The translations under genes were made by a program, and so were the position numbers. From Poa pratensis (Eukaryota; Streptophyta; Magnoliopsida; Poales; Poaceae): a stretch of 64,000 nucleotides of DNA. Below are positions 39,440 to 51,157 of this stretch, in pieces. How positions within the stretch are numbered: the stretch's first letter is position 1; every line of letters starts with the position of its first letter. The notes beneath the pieces are model-generated. The model did not search any database. It was not told the DNA's origin and was given only the letters and a program-made list of their open reading frames with translations. The stretch spans positions 2,849,492 to 2,913,491 of the forward strand of contig CAMZMU010000116.1 in NCBI GenBank assembly GCA_947311845.1, read 5' to 3'.

Positions 39440-40161
39440 TGGCGTCGAAATATCTACATTTCGCCGAGAACGACACCCGGCGAAGATAGACGCCCGGCGA
39501 AGAATTGGCGCGGAATGAAATTTTCATTCCCGCCAACAAATGTTGCCGAGAGGAGCTCCCGGCGAAGAGTCCCACCCGGCGACGATTTGGCGCGGGATGA
39601 AATTTTTATTCCCGCCAACCAAGGTTGCTGAGAGGAGCTCCCGGCGAAGACGCACACCCGGTGAAGATTTGGCGCGGAATGAGATTTTCCTTCCCGCCCA
39701 TGCCTTCGCCGAGTGCCGTCCACCGACAAACTCGGCAAAAAGGAATCTTTTTGCGCGGCGAACGAATATTTTTTCCCGCCAGTTCTTCGCCGGGTCGGAC
39801 ACTCGGCGAAGAAAAGCAGCGTCCAATTTTTTTTTCACCCACCTCTTCGCCGGGGAAGACACTCGGCGAAATCATCGTATCGCCTCTGCAATGTGGGACC
39901 CAACCGCAGGCGCCACGTGGTCGTCCATTTCGCCGAGATCGTCTCATCGCCGAGTGTTTTATGTGGTCTTTGCCGAGGGTCTTATCTTCGCCGAGAGATT
40001 TATCGACTATGTCCCGGCGAAGTTGCGTTTTGCCGAGTCCTCTGGGCTTCGCCGAGTGTCGTCTACGCTGCGCCGGCGTTGGCGGTCTTCGCCGAGTCGC
40101 CCCGACATTTTGCGCTCGGCGAAGCCGAGACCACTCGGCGGAGAGCGATTTTCCAGTAGTG
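39440..40161. repeat. Right subterminal repeats and terminal inverted repeat of CACTA B
   Basis: There are more than twenty CGCCGAGT/CGGCGAAG motifs, many as inverted pairs (for example near 39785-39812 and 39843-39870). The TIR ends at 40161. Three blocks of GAATTGGCGCGG or GATTTGGCGCGG with ATTCCCGCCAAC add six E2F-like matches between 39504 and 39779. Confidence 0.9.
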
Positions 40162-40350
40162 AATTGACCGAAGTGGTTCGTTGTCTGATGAAGGCAAAGC
40201 ACAGAAACACAGTACGGTTTCTAGGATACTGCTTTGAGACAGAAGGGAAAACGGTAGAATGGGACGGGAAGCTTGTGTTGGCTGAGTTACGACAAAGATT
40301 ACTTTGTTTTGAATATCTACCTCAAGGGAGCCTTGTCAAGCATATCACCG
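40162..40350 (+). pseudogene. Receptor-like kinase exon fragment (subdomain III-V region)
   Basis: The frame reads ELTEVVRCLMKAKHRNTVRF, then LGYCFETEGK and LLCFEYLPQGSLVKHIT, and stops at a GT donor (CACCG|GTATGATC). This matches the alphaC-helix to hinge part of grass receptor-like or cysteine-rich receptor kinases (typically EV.CLMKAKHKNIVRFLGYC). The N-terminal half would lie beyond element B and the next exon is not found before the DC1 gene. It therefore looks like a dead fragment into which B inserted, or which B and later deletions cut short. Confidence 0.8.
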
Positions 40351-40506
40351 GTATGATCATGTAGCCTTCGTTCGATGTATTTACAGTTTATTCTGATTTT
40401 CACCTCCAACGTAGTACGATCGACGGGACATCCATGACGACTTGGTAGCCAATAGAAAAATCAGTAATTCTGTCCACCACAGTTCGGAAGACCAGAATAT
40501 TTCATG

Positions 40507-40514
40507 CATAAATA
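40507..40514 (+). promoter_or_regulatory. Probable TATA box of the DC1 gene with an RY motif
   Basis: CATAAATA preceded by CATGCA lies 50 bp upstream of the ATG at 40564. A start about 30 bp downstream would leave a short leader and supports 40564 over the upstream ATGs at 40504 and 40522. The interval 40351-40506 is kinase intron-like sequence without other features. Confidence 0.45.
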
Positions 40515-40563
40515 CAGGTGCATGCCCAAATTGCAGGTTGGCATCAGAGGTCTCCACTCTCCA

Positions 40564-41385
40564 ATGGCGAACCTACTGGAGAGAGCTCCTCGGGCGCTAA
40601 CCTCCGGCTCCGCCCATCCGCACAAGCTTACACTGCTGCAAAACGACGGCGCAATATACACGTGCGATGGCTGCAAGCAGCTCGGCGCAGACGAGGCCTG
40701 CTACCGGTGCGAGCCATGCGACTTCGACCTCCACCTACCGTGCGCGCTAGCGCAGTCCACCCTCGCACACCCTCGCTTCGGCGGCCGCGCTTTCACCTTC
40801 TTCACCAGTCCGGGCGCCGGCCGCAGCAGGATCTGCTACGCATGCGGCGACCATGTGCTCGGCTTCCTCTACCAAAGCCAGGGCGGCCATCTGGACCTCC
40901 ACCCCTGCTGCGCTTCTCTCAAGGAGACCATCGTCCACAACGGCCGCGAGTACCACCTTTGCAACCAGGCGGCCGGTGCCTGCTGCCTGTGCCGCCAGGA
41001 CAAGAACGGGCGGCGCGGCAAGTTCTGGACCTACGCCTCCTTCCAAGGCAACGGCGGCGTTGTGAGCACGCACGTCGCGTGCCTCTTGTATGGCGACAAG
41101 AATCGTCACCCTGGACATGGTACTGGTAGGTTCTTCTCAAAGTGCTTCCTTCCGATTTGGCACGAATGACAAACTTCTCCATTGCTGAACCTGCATGCAG
41201 GAGTTACCCGTTCCATTTCCAGCTCCTCTTCTACTCAGACGGCGGCTCCCAGCCCCGGCCCGAGTCAGATGGCGACCATCGTTCCCGCAGTCCAGGCCAT
41301 CAATACTTTCTACAGCTTTGGCAAGAATGTGGCACACTTCCTTAGCGTCATCAACTCTGAGGACTCCACGGACACTCTCGAGTGA
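40564..41385 (+). CDS. DC1 (C1-like) zinc-finger domain protein, two exons
   Basis: Exon 1 is 40564-41125 and exon 2 is 41201-41385. The 75-bp intron is GT-AG and phase 1. The product is about 248 residues (MANLLERAPRAL...). Residues about 18-62 are a full DC1 motif: HPHKLTLL, CDGCKQ, YRCEPCDFDLHLPC. A second, weaker unit has ICYACGDHVLG and HLDLHPCC. A third Cys/His cluster follows (CCLCRQDKNGR, THVACLL). The tail from exon 2 is Ser/Pro/Gln-rich with a helical end (INTFYSFGKNVAHFLSVIN). Plant DC1 proteins bind zinc and are mostly linked to stress or defence signalling; no specific role follows from the sequence. This is the only clearly non-transposon gene in the window. Confidence 0.85.
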
Positions 41386-41914
41386 TTACTTGTCTCTCTT
41401 ATACTCTATGCACAAATCCTAAAAAAAAGTGCTCGATCGATCGCCTGTATCGATCGAGCTCAACCGCTGAAAAGTCCATCAGCAGTAAGTTTGTAATCTG
41501 TATTTTTAATAACGCCTCAACTCGTACCAAGCTCGATCGGTAGTCACACATTGAGCTACAGTGTCGAGTATCCTTGTGTAATGGTTAATCGACGAGCGCA
41601 TGCATGCTTATATATATGCCCTCTTTTGTCCACTTAGAAAGATCTTAATTGGTTCAGCAATGGTTTGTCATTCATGCATATATATGCGCTCTTCCGATTT
41701 GCCTAGGTGGACAAAAAGAGCCCATGGATACATATACACAGAGGGTTCCCGACTCTATTTTTATTTAATTGGTTTGTTCCTTATTTTTATTTTTGTTATT
41801 GTGGTGGCTTTGAATGCGGGGTTTTAACTTTTTTTCTGTTCTCCAGTTGAACATGTAGACATAGCAAGTTGTTTCTGTTACAATATATGTGGATTGTGCT
41901 AGCCCTTTCCATCA

Positions 41915-42015
41915 ATCGGTCTTATGAAATAGTGGTTAGCGCATGAAGCTTGACATTGTATCACAGCCAAGGTCTCGAGTTCGATTCCTAACTTTCGCGC
42001 TTTATTAAAAAATGT
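41915..42015 (+). repeat. tRNA-derived SINE-like sequence
   Basis: ATAGTGGTTAGCGCATGA resembles a pol III A box region. About 45 bp later GAGTTCGATTCC (41977-41988) matches a B box. A partial second copy (GATAGTGGTTAGCTCATGAA) is at 42131. There is no complete tRNA fold or anticodon loop, so a SINE remnant is likelier than a tRNA gene. The interval 41386-41914 after the DC1 gene shows no gene. Confidence 0.4.
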
Positions 42016-43289
42016 TGTAGCCCCCCTTTGTATTCACGTATAAGTCTATTGAATCATACCGCTGATCCACATATAGACCTCTTGAGTCATACCTCTGAGT
42101 CCACGTATTGGTCAAGACGTATACCTCTGAGATAGTGGTTAGCTCATGAATCTCTTCATTATAGCAAGTTTGTGACTACTATAAGTCTAATATTCGTCAC
42201 AAAGTTCATAACAAAAGATATTTTTGTGAGATGTGCAAAAAAGACAAAAAGTCTCATATAAAATCATTTCAGAGCGCCCGGATTTGTCTTTTCTGCACAG
42301 GTTACAAAAAAAAATCACGTAAATTTTTGTAGTAACATAAAATTTCTTAATGTATACCTGAAATTTTTATTTTCGATTATTAACATTTTAAATTTTTTTT
42401 TTGAGCAGTGGTGCATCTGCACTTCTACCCGTTATGCATTTCCGATCTCTCCTGCACATTATTGGCTGTACAATTCGTGCAGCACCTACCCGAGTTAAGT
42501 CAAGCCAGTAAGTTCAGTTGGTTTGGGTGTGTGTGCGCTCGTGAGGCCAAAAGCAAAGGTTTCTTGTTTGTTTCTTTCACCTCCCGCTCATCCAGCGTTT
42601 TCTACCTTCTGTACTTGAAGTCTGAAGAAGAAGGCCCAGCCGTCTCCATCCACCACCATGATCATCGATCCATGTTTCTTTCCATCGGCTTGTTTAGCAC
42701 GGAAAGACGCCTGCGAGTAGATTTTCTCCTGTTTGTTTCTTTATGTCATGTCATCGATCCATGTTTCTTTCCCTCGGCCAATCAGAACGAAGATAGGGAG
42801 AGCACAGAGATTGTGTGCTTGTTTGAGGATGATGAGAGCCGTCGGATCTCGTGTGGACCGTGGTCACCAGTCTCATGACTCTACACTGTTGTGGCCTTTC
42901 CACATCATGTCCGTGTCAGCATGTCAGCCGGTGTGTTTGCTCAATTGATGCATGCATCAACCAGTTGCTTAAGTTTTACTACTAGGAGTACTCGTTCCTA
43001 AATCCACTAGTTCCTTAATTAGTACTTACTATGTGCACAATGTAATTCCTTCTATATTAATTTGCTAAAAAAGACTTACATTGTGCAGTGGAGGAGTTTA
43101 ACAATGGGTACAATCAATAAATTATCAGGGTACTAATTAGTGCATACTGTTTATATCACCACAAATAAAAAGATACAATTAACAATCACGGTCGCATCAT
43201 GTAGAAAAAATACAGTTTAACCATCACTCCTAATATAAACAAGATTGTTTAGCAACGGCAAATGACCAGTATATATGTTACTACTTGTA
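42016..43289. other. Intergenic host-like sequence without a supported gene
   Basis: The left part is AT-rich. A direct repeat ATCGATCCATGTTTCTTTCC occurs near 42663 and 42753. Longer open stretches at 42408-42878 lack recognisable protein features and I do not call them. Confidence 0.5.
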
Positions 43290-43508
43290 CCGTGTGCCCG
43301 AAACTATTTTACTAGTGGTAGTGCATCCAGTGAAACATTACGCTACTAGTATACTCTACTTAGTAGCGTGTTTCCTAGAACACGGTACACTAATTAGCAG
43401 TATTATGTGTTTATTAGCACACGCTACTTCTAAGGTGGTCACTATAACCTTTTTACTATTAGTGTGTGGGCCACCTTTACGGACCGCGACCTTGATACCC
43501 GTAGAAGT
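43290..43508. mobile_element. Small inverted-repeat element remnant, target of Gypsy 2
   Basis: ACGCTACTAG...TTAGTAGCGTG and further TAGTGTG/CACACGCTAC pairs indicate a MITE or CACTA-terminal fragment. Gypsy 2 entered just to its right. No clean terminus pair could be set. Confidence 0.35.
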
Positions 43509-43513
43509 GATAG

Positions 43514-44000
43514 TGACGTGGGCTTACCCTTCGGGTGACCCACTATGAGGATACCTGGTGCACGTATGTGAAGCCCATCAAGATAACAAGACCAAGGCAC
43601 ATGAGGGTAACCGCAAGGAAGGATTGCTCTCCAAGTTAGGCGTAGTTTGAGTCGGCTTAGACTTGCCAAATCTGTAATCCTAGTCGGTTACCCGAGACCC
43701 AGCCACCTATATAAGTGCTGGGAGGGTCCCCGATCAAGGACACGTGATTCATAGCATACGTAGCCCTAGTCTCAAAACCCTTGGTGAGATCGACATCTCG
43801 CCGAGATCCTTGTAACACTTGTGACCACCCCATCAATAATCAGACAAGCAGGACGTAGGGGTTTTACCTCCACCCGAGGGCCCTGAACCTGGGTAAATCC
43901 TTGCTTGTCAGCCGTAGATAATCGCCAGTGCTACCAACTTCGTTCCTATTCTTAACCCGAGGTACGTAACCATGGGATTTGCCGAGCTAACCCCTCGCCA
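43514..44000 (+). repeat. 5' LTR of Gypsy 2
   Basis: This 487-bp repeat has TG/CA ends. The TATA box TATATAA is at 43708-43714. An ATG at 43972 lies inside the LTR and opens gag. Confidence 0.95.
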
Positions 44001-46740
44001 ATTGGCGCCGTCTGTGGGAACGAGTGGCACTGGATCCACGGTTTCGCCGGCTCCATCATCACCCGCAAACGGCAGCACGCCGATCATCATAACGGGACCA
44101 GTCCGCTTCGGTTCCTTCGACTACAATCCGCACTCGCCTGGATCGCAATCTGCGAACTCGAATCTGCAATCAGGTGAGAACGTACCTGTTTTCTCCTCAA
44201 GCATTACTGCTAACCAGACAGGGACGCTTGTCGCGGCACGACCTTCCACACCCGCATCTCCATCGACTGGATCCGCTCCTGTTGCTCCATCATCACCCGC
44301 AAAATCGGCGACTTCGCCTGCATCAACTCCGCCGAGATCGCCGACGCTCTCGGAGATGATGTCGCTAGTGGGCACACCTGCATCGACGCCGGTGCCTTCA
44401 CCAACACCTTCGGAGATGGAATCTCTGATGGATCTGTCACCCGCTGCGCCTCCAGCGGTACCTGCGTCTCCTTCGACTGAGGACTACGTACACTCTTCAG
44501 CAAAAGAAACAGCGTCAGACGACGCAATGGATGTCGAGTCCGTCCGTAGCGACGATGGCTGCGGACGTCAGGCCATGATCGACTTCTACTTCAACACCGC
44601 CGCGGCCTTCGTCAACAACCGCGACAACGGCGAAAACAGCAAAATTTCGCGTGACGCCCCAAATCAGATCTGCATGGTGCAGATCGACAACCGAGATGAC
44701 GGAGCACCCGAATCTTCGGCGAGTGGCGCAAGCCGTCCTGATATCAGGACCTACCCAATGAACGCAACCATGCCAGACGGCAGCACGATCGTCATCACCA
44801 GGGAACAGGCGATCAAAGCAATCAAGGCTATAGACGAGTGCACAATGATGCCCGAGGATTCGACACCCGAAAACTCGCGCGCACAAGTACATCTTCTGGC
44901 AAGAAACCCTAAGGCTGAAGAAACTTCAGCAACTCTCGACGAACGCAAAAAGGCTGCAAGCGCGTCGAGTGCACGACGCGCCCAGCTGTCGTCGCTCTAT
45001 TCTTCGGGCAGAACTTCTCGCATAATCTCCCCCGATCTAGGCTGGCGCATCTAACAGCAAGCGAGCGGGCGGCGCTAACTCGCGACCTAGATGTGTCGTT
45101 CATGACACACGATGAAGATGGAATCCCCATCCCCAAAACGGCTCAGGGAGCCCTCATGTCGGTGGCCACATACCTAAAGGCAACACTGCCTCCAGACAAT
45201 GACCCAAGAGCGGCACTGCATCGCCAGCAGATCAAATCGCTCCACATGGCAGGCGGAGCCCTGGCCACAGTCGAAGAGCACCCTGGAGGAAGCAGAACTC
45301 GCCGCGAGGCCACCCCGCGACGCGAAGTACAGCCAAGGGAGAACCGCGACCACACAGTCGCAAACCAAGACAACCGAGACCGGTCAGGGCGCGATCGACG
45401 CGACACTCAGCATCGCGAGGCGAGTGGCGATCGCGCGATGTCATGACACAACATCGGGTGGATGGCAGAAGCAGAAGGTCCACCCGATCTCGAAGCAGCG
45501 ACTCAGATTCAGGTGTCGAGTGGGAGCCTTGTGGAGCACTTTGCTTTACTCGACGCATCCGCCAGGCGAAGATGCCAAAAAGGTTCAGACTCACATCTGA
45601 AACACCAAAGTTCGATGGCAGACAGGAACCATCGTCCTGGCTGGAGGATTACAGACAGCAGTTTCCTGCCAACGGGATCTACCACAACTGCGATGCAGTA
45701 CATACAGCTCATGCTATCTGGGACTGCACGGGATTGGCTGAAAAGCTTACCCGAGAACTCATACGACTCCTGGGACCGCTTCCAGGAGGACTTAACTTGC
45801 GATCGACCCGCGACGTTCGCGGAACTGCAGTCATGCAGGCAGCGTTCAGACGAACCGCTGCGTGATTACATCAGAAAGTGGACTACGATGCGCAACTCTG
45901 TAGGAGTGGTGTCGGAGGACAGGGCAATCGATGCTTCATCGCAGGAGTTGCCAGGCACGATTTTCGAGAGGCGCTATGCCGCCAGAAGCCAACATCAATC
46001 GCAAATCTCATGAAGGTGGCAAACGAGTGGGCAGACGGAGAAGACCTGGTGCGAGAGCATCAGGGTCTCCGCGTGGCAACAACAACAACGGAAGCTGGGA
46101 CAGAAGAGATGGCCGTGGGAGACGCAAACGCAAATCCAACCGCTACGACGACCAAGATGGAGTCGAATTTGTGGCGGCTGGCTACCCCGATAGCCGCAAT
46201 GACAACAGTCGAAGCGCGGGTCGCCAAGATGATCGGCAGAAGCCGCCAAGACGACCGCCGCGACTATGGAGCACGCAAAGATGGATATCGCAAACAGGAG
46301 TGGCGCAAACGCCGATCACCATCACCCGAAGGTTTGGGTGACCAGGAGCTCGACGAAGAATGCAGGTTCCACATGTTCAAAGGCCAAGACGGCAAGCTCC
46401 ACTCGAGTCATCTGGTGAAACATTGCAGAAAATTCACCAGGATGACAGACGCATACATAAAACGCCTGCAAGCAGTTCAGGGTGCGGTGGCAGCAGGCGC
46501 TCCTGCACCACCTCCTCCATCTGCCCCACCCGCGGGGCAAAACGCGCATGTGGCAGGCGCAGCTCAAAATCAAGGTCGCATAGAAGCTCCACCAGAACAG
46601 GTAGAACGCTACCCCGAAGCCCGCGGACAGATGAACATGATCCAGAAAGGGCGTCCAACCAACAGGGAGCAAAAGTTGATCACTCGACAGGTCAACATGG
46701 CGGCATGGCACCCCCAGCAGTACCCGAGTATCTGAAGGGG
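43972..46740 (+). pseudogene. Gypsy 2 gag, start inside the LTR, several frameshifts
   Basis: The first frame (43972-45054) reads MGFAELTPRQLAPSVGTSG across the LTR end and primer-binding site, then a long Ser/Pro/Thr-rich stretch. The frame changes near 45045, 45440, 45670 and 45920. Capsid-like motifs are MLSGTARDWLKSLPENSYDS, WDRFQEDL and PLRDYIRKW. A charged end has RRSPSPEGLGDQELDEECRF and HLVKHCRKF. No functional Gag can come from this copy. Confidence 0.85.
44002..44017 (+). other. Primer-binding site of Gypsy 2
   Basis: TTGGCGCCGTCTGTGG begins one base after the LTR. TGGCGCCG is complementary to the 3' end of plant tRNA-Asp with CCA. Confidence 0.8.
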
Positions 46741-48650
46741 TCAGAAACAAGCATAACGTTCTCACGTGCGGATCATCCCCCAGCTGTGGTGCGGCCAGGG
46801 CACGCGCCCCTGGTACTCGACGCTCAAATCGGTGGCTACGCCATGTCCAAGGTCTTCATGGATGGTGGAAGTGGAATCAACATCATCTTCGCCGATACGC
46901 TTCGCAAAATGAATCGCTCAGTCGAAAATCTTCCTGAGTCTGATACAACCTTCCATGGCATAGTCCCAGGCAAAGCAGTCCTGCCACTCGGGACACTGCA
47001 GCTCCCAGTGTTTTTGGTGAGCCAGGAAACTTTCGATCGGAGAAGGTCGACTTCGAGGTGGTCGACTGGAAATCGCAGTACCACGCGATCCTGGGGCGCC
47101 CGACGTTCGCTCGGTTCATGGCGGTGCCGCACTACGCATACCTGATGATCAAGATGCCAGGACCCAAGGGAATCATCACTGTCAAAGGCAACTTCCAGCG
47201 ATCTGATAATTGCGACAGAGAATTCAGCAAAATATCCGAAACATTCGGGATGCAGGAACAGCTCAAGAGATCTCCCTCACCAACGATCGCACAGTGTTTC
47301 CCAAACGAAGAAGCAGGCACCCGACGCTGCCTTCAATGCAAAAAATGACACAACGTCGCATCAGGTCCACCCGACGGACCCGGCCAAGACGGTCAACGTG
47401 TCATCCAGCTTATCACCCGCATAGGAAGGCGCGCTCGTCGAATTCCTCCGTGAGAACTGGGAAATCTTCGCCTGGTGTCCAGCCGACATGCCAGGTATTC
47501 CCAGGGAATTCGCCGAGCACTCTCTTCAGCTCTTTCCAGATGCAAAACCTGTGAAGCAATCAATGCGAAGGTTCTCCGAGCCAAAACGTGTAGCTATTGG
47601 AGAAGAAGTCGACAGATTACTCGACGCAAAATTCATAAGGGAGATCAAGAAATCTGACTGGGTCGCCAATCCAGTCCTGGTGCCAAAGAAAAATTCGACT
47701 GTTCTTCGCATGTGTGTCGATTTTACCTCCCTCAACAAATGCTGTCCCAAGGACCACTTCCCCTTGCCGCGGATCGACCAGATTGTCGACTCAACGGCGG
47801 GATGCGAGCGCCTATCCTTCCTGGATGCCTATTCAGGCTATAACCAGATTCGGATGAGAGAAGAGGATGAAGACAAGACTGCCTTCATCACCCCTTACGG
47901 CGTCTACTGCTACACAACTATGCCCTTCGGGCTCAAGAACGCGGGTGCTACGTACCAGCGTATGATGCAAAATTGCCTCAAGAAGCAAATCGGACGCAAC
48001 GTCCAAGTCTACGTCGATGACATCGTCATCAAAACAAAAAAGGAGTCGACACTCCTCGACGATCTGCGAGAGACCTTCGCTAACCTGAAGCACTACAAGA
48101 TCAAGCTCAATCCCAAAAAGTGTGTCTTTGGCGTTCCAGCCGGACAACTTTTGGGTTACCTTGTTTCCGCCAGAGGCATCGAGGCGGACCCGGAAAAGCT
48201 ACAGGCTATTCTCACCATGCCACCACCAACAAAACTTCGGGAGATCCAAAAACTGGCCGGTCGAGTGGCGGCACTCAGCCGATTCATCAGCAAACTGGGC
48301 GAAAAGGCGCTCCCGTTCTATCAGCTAATGAAGAAAACAGACAAATTCGAGTGGACACCGAAGCACAAGCAGCCTTTGAAGATCTCAAGGGTGCTGACAA
48401 ACCCCCGATATTGGTGGCGCCCAACGAGCGCGAGCCGTTGTTCCTATACGTCTCTGCGACCAATCGGGTGGTCAGCACCGTACTGGTGGTTGAGCGCATG
48501 GAAGAAGGACACTCGCATGGTGTACAGAGACCCGTTTACTACTTGAGCGAGGTCCTCTCAGTATCAAAACAGCGGTACCCGCATTATCAAAAGCTCGCCT
48601 ACGCTGTCTTCATGTCTTCACGAAAGGTGGCACTACTTTGCTGAGCACCC
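46741..48650 (+). pseudogene. Gypsy 2 protease, reverse transcriptase and RNase H, frameshifted
   Basis: The protease shows KVFMDGGSGINIIFADTLRK (active Asp kept). After frame changes near 47050 and 47350, RT runs 47488-48380 with KFIREIKKSDWVANPVLVPK, DAYSGYNQIRM, MPFGLKNAGATYQR and the catalytic YVDD. The frame shifts at about 48370 into RNase H (FLYVSATNRVVSTVLVVERM, PHYQKLAYAVF) and is lost again near 48640. Confidence 0.9.
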
Positions 48651-50633
48651 GATCATTGTGGTGAGTTCAGCAGGGCTGCGAGACATCCTCACAAACCCCG
48701 ATGCAACCGGGCGGGTCGCCAAGTGGGTCATCGAGTTGGGGCCTCGAGACATCCGTTATGAGCACCCGAAGGCAATCAAGGCACAAGTTCTACCTGATTT
48801 CACCACCGAGTGGATTGAAGCCCAGCTACCCGACGTTCCGGACTTGTCCAATTCTTGGACAATGTATTTCGATGGGTCGAAGAAGCATGAAGGTGCAGGC
48901 GCAGGCGTCGTACTCATATCACCAAAAGGCGACAAGCTCCGCTACGTCCTACAGATGGACTTCCCCACACCCTCAAATAACGAAGCAGAATACGAGGGAC
49001 TCCTGCATGGCATGCGGATGGCAAAAGCATGTGGCTGCACTCGACTGATGATCTACGGAGACTCGAACCTAGTGGTGCAGCAAACTATGAAGGCCTGCGA
49101 TGCTACAGCAGATAACATGATCGCCTATCGCGACCTGTACAATATCATGGAAGGCAGCTTTGACGGGTGCGAGCTGCGCCATATTGGGCTCGAAAGCAAT
49201 GAAGAAGCAGACAAACTCGCCAACATCGGCTCTACAAAGGCGCAAGTACCGCCCGGGGTCTTCCTTGAGAAGATCGAGCATCGCTCCATCAAAACAAAGC
49301 AAAAGGTGGAGCCAAAAACTTCGACTGCGCAAACTGCAGCCCAGAGCGCTACGCCCAGCGTCAATGACCCACCAGTCGAAGTTTTCCTGGTTGAGCCAAC
49401 CTGGACGCATCGATTCCTGGCATACCTAAAGAACGGCGAGCTTCCAGAAGACGTCACAGAAGCAAGGCGGGTGGCCAGACGCGCAAAAGCATACACCATC
49501 ATCAACGGTGAACTCTACAAACGAAGCATCTCTGGGATACTCCAGAGGTGCATAGCACATGAAGAAGGTGAAGCCATCCTTCGAGACATACATGCAGGGA
49601 CCTGCGGACATCACGCGAGCAGTCGAGCTCTCGTTGCAAAAGCCTTTCGAGCGGGGTTCTACTGGCCCACTGCGCTCAGGACGCGGAGGACATCGTCAAA
49701 AAGTGCATCGGCTGTCAAAAATTTGCGACTAAGCCACACGCACCTGCGTCGGAGCTGAAGACAATTCCGTTGGCGTGGCCTTTCGCCCAATGGGGACTCG
49801 ACATGGTCGGGCCACTCAAGAAATCCTCTCGGGGCGGACACACTCACCTCCTGGTAGCAGTCGACAAATTTACCAAGTGGATCGAAGCGGTCCCCATCGC
49901 AAGTTCGACTGCCTCCACCGCGGTAATTTCATCAAGTCCATCATATACCGCTTTGGGGTCCTCATAGCATTATCACAGACAATGGCACCAACTTCACGGC
50001 AGAGGAGTTCAAGGACTTCTGCAAGGACCAAGGGATCAAGCTTAACTATGCATCGGTGGCGCATCCACAGTCGAACGGTCAGGTGGAAAAGGCAAATGGA
50101 CTCGTGTGCAGCGGGCTAAAAAGCGACTCTTGGTTCCACTAAAGCGAGCAGCAGGTGCATGGGTCGAAGAACTACCATCTGTCCTATGGAGCCTCCGCAC
50201 AACTCCAAACAGGTCGACACAGTACACGCCCTTCTTCATGGTGTACGGGGCAGAAGCAGTCTTGCCGTTCGATATTCGATTCGACGCGCCAAGGGTCACT
50301 GTGTATGAGGAGGACGACGTGGACGAAGCACTCGAAGACGGCGTCGACACATTGGACGAGGCCTGCGATATCGCCCTTGCCCGCACAGCTGTTTACCAGC
50401 AGAGCCTCCGTAACTATCATAGCCATCGACTGCGCACTCGATCTTTTACGGTGGGTGATCTGGTCCTTCGCCTGAAGCAGAAAAAGGTGCACAAGCTTGC
50501 CTCTCCATGGGAGGGACCCTTCATCGTCACGGAGGTCATCGACGGTGGAGCTTATCGACTGAAGCACGCGAAGACGGGAGAGCTTTCCCACAACCCGTGG
50601 AACGTTGCGCAGTTGCGCCGTTTCTATGCTTAG
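48651..50633 (+). pseudogene. Gypsy 2 archaeal-type RNase H and integrase, frameshifted
   Basis: The second RNase H shows YFDGSKKHEGAGAGVVLIS, NNEAEYEGLLHGM and YGDSNLVVQQ. The integrase zinc region (HAGTCGHHASS) and catalytic segments (GLDMVGPL, TDNGTNF in another frame, NGQVEKANG in a third) are all recognisable. GPY/F-like SPWEGPFIVTEV precedes the stop at 50633 (VAQLRRFYA). At least four frame changes occur between 49680 and 50110. Confidence 0.9.
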
Positions 50634-50838
50634 ACTGCTCAGTCATAAATGTAATAGGCCATATGTCGGATAGCCGCAGGTTTCAGATGCGCTCTTTTCC
50701 TTACCAGGGTACCTAAGGGGGCTGGAAGGTTTTTAATGAGGCGGCCTGCGGCTTACAAAAAGTGGAATAAAATCAATGTTCCTCCTATCTCTCTCTTTGC
50801 ATATGCATACTCGCAAGCTATTTATTCATACCCCAAAC

Positions 50839-51125
50839 ACTCGGGGGCTGCATCATACTATAAAATGCAAAAACAAATCACCTAAACTACACTCGAAAAC
50901 TCGGGGGCTAGGTCGCTAAAATCATATACTTTGTTACCAGCACTCGAAGACTCGGGGGCTGAGTTGCAAAGATCCAACGAACATAAAAAATTCTGCAGCC
51001 ACACTCGAATACTCGGGGGCTGTGAGGTCATTACTTCACAAAAACTCACTCGATGGACTTGGAGGCTGGGCTAAAGTTACAATACAACACATTATATACG
51101 CAGTCAAAATTACACTCGGGGGCTG
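50839..51125 (+). repeat. Iterated PPT-like CTCGGGGGCT motifs downstream of pol
   Basis: CTCGGGGGCT occurs near 50839, 50900, 50951, 51012 and 51116, with a variant near 51058, mostly preceded by CACTCGA. The true polypurine tract beside the 3' LTR (TTGGGGGCTAC, 62081-62091) has the same core. Further copies lie near 58041, 59115 and 61434. Confidence 0.8.
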
Positions 51126-51157
51126 TCCCTGTACAAAATTTACACTCGCGACTCTTT

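Larger units (their letters stand above)
1..40161 (-). mobile_element. CACTA (En/Spm-type) DNA transposon, element B, outermost of the nest, left end missing
   Basis: The right terminus reads, on the minus strand, CACTACTGGAAAATCGC, a typical CACTA terminal inverted repeat ending at 40161 and followed by AAT as the likely 3-bp target duplication. Dense TTCGCCGAGT/ACTCGGCGAA subterminal repeats fill 39440-40161. Matching repeats occur at 30-91 and 35202-35256. The minus-strand transposase lies at 31484-33706 and 678-2136, split by element A. The left terminus and its target duplication are beyond base 1, so the size is unknown. The stretch 35257-39430 carries extra genes and repeats. I treat it as an acquired module of the same element because no other CACTA terminus is visible there, but a second merged element cannot be excluded. 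Confidence 0.75.

Noticed and set aside
40747..41118. Minus-strand 123-codon frame opposite the DC1 gene
   Set aside because: Shadow of a GC-rich exon; the plus strand has a full DC1 motif.
41915..42015. Functional tRNA gene
   Set aside because: Only box-like motifs; no cloverleaf with acceptor pairing or clear anticodon loop.
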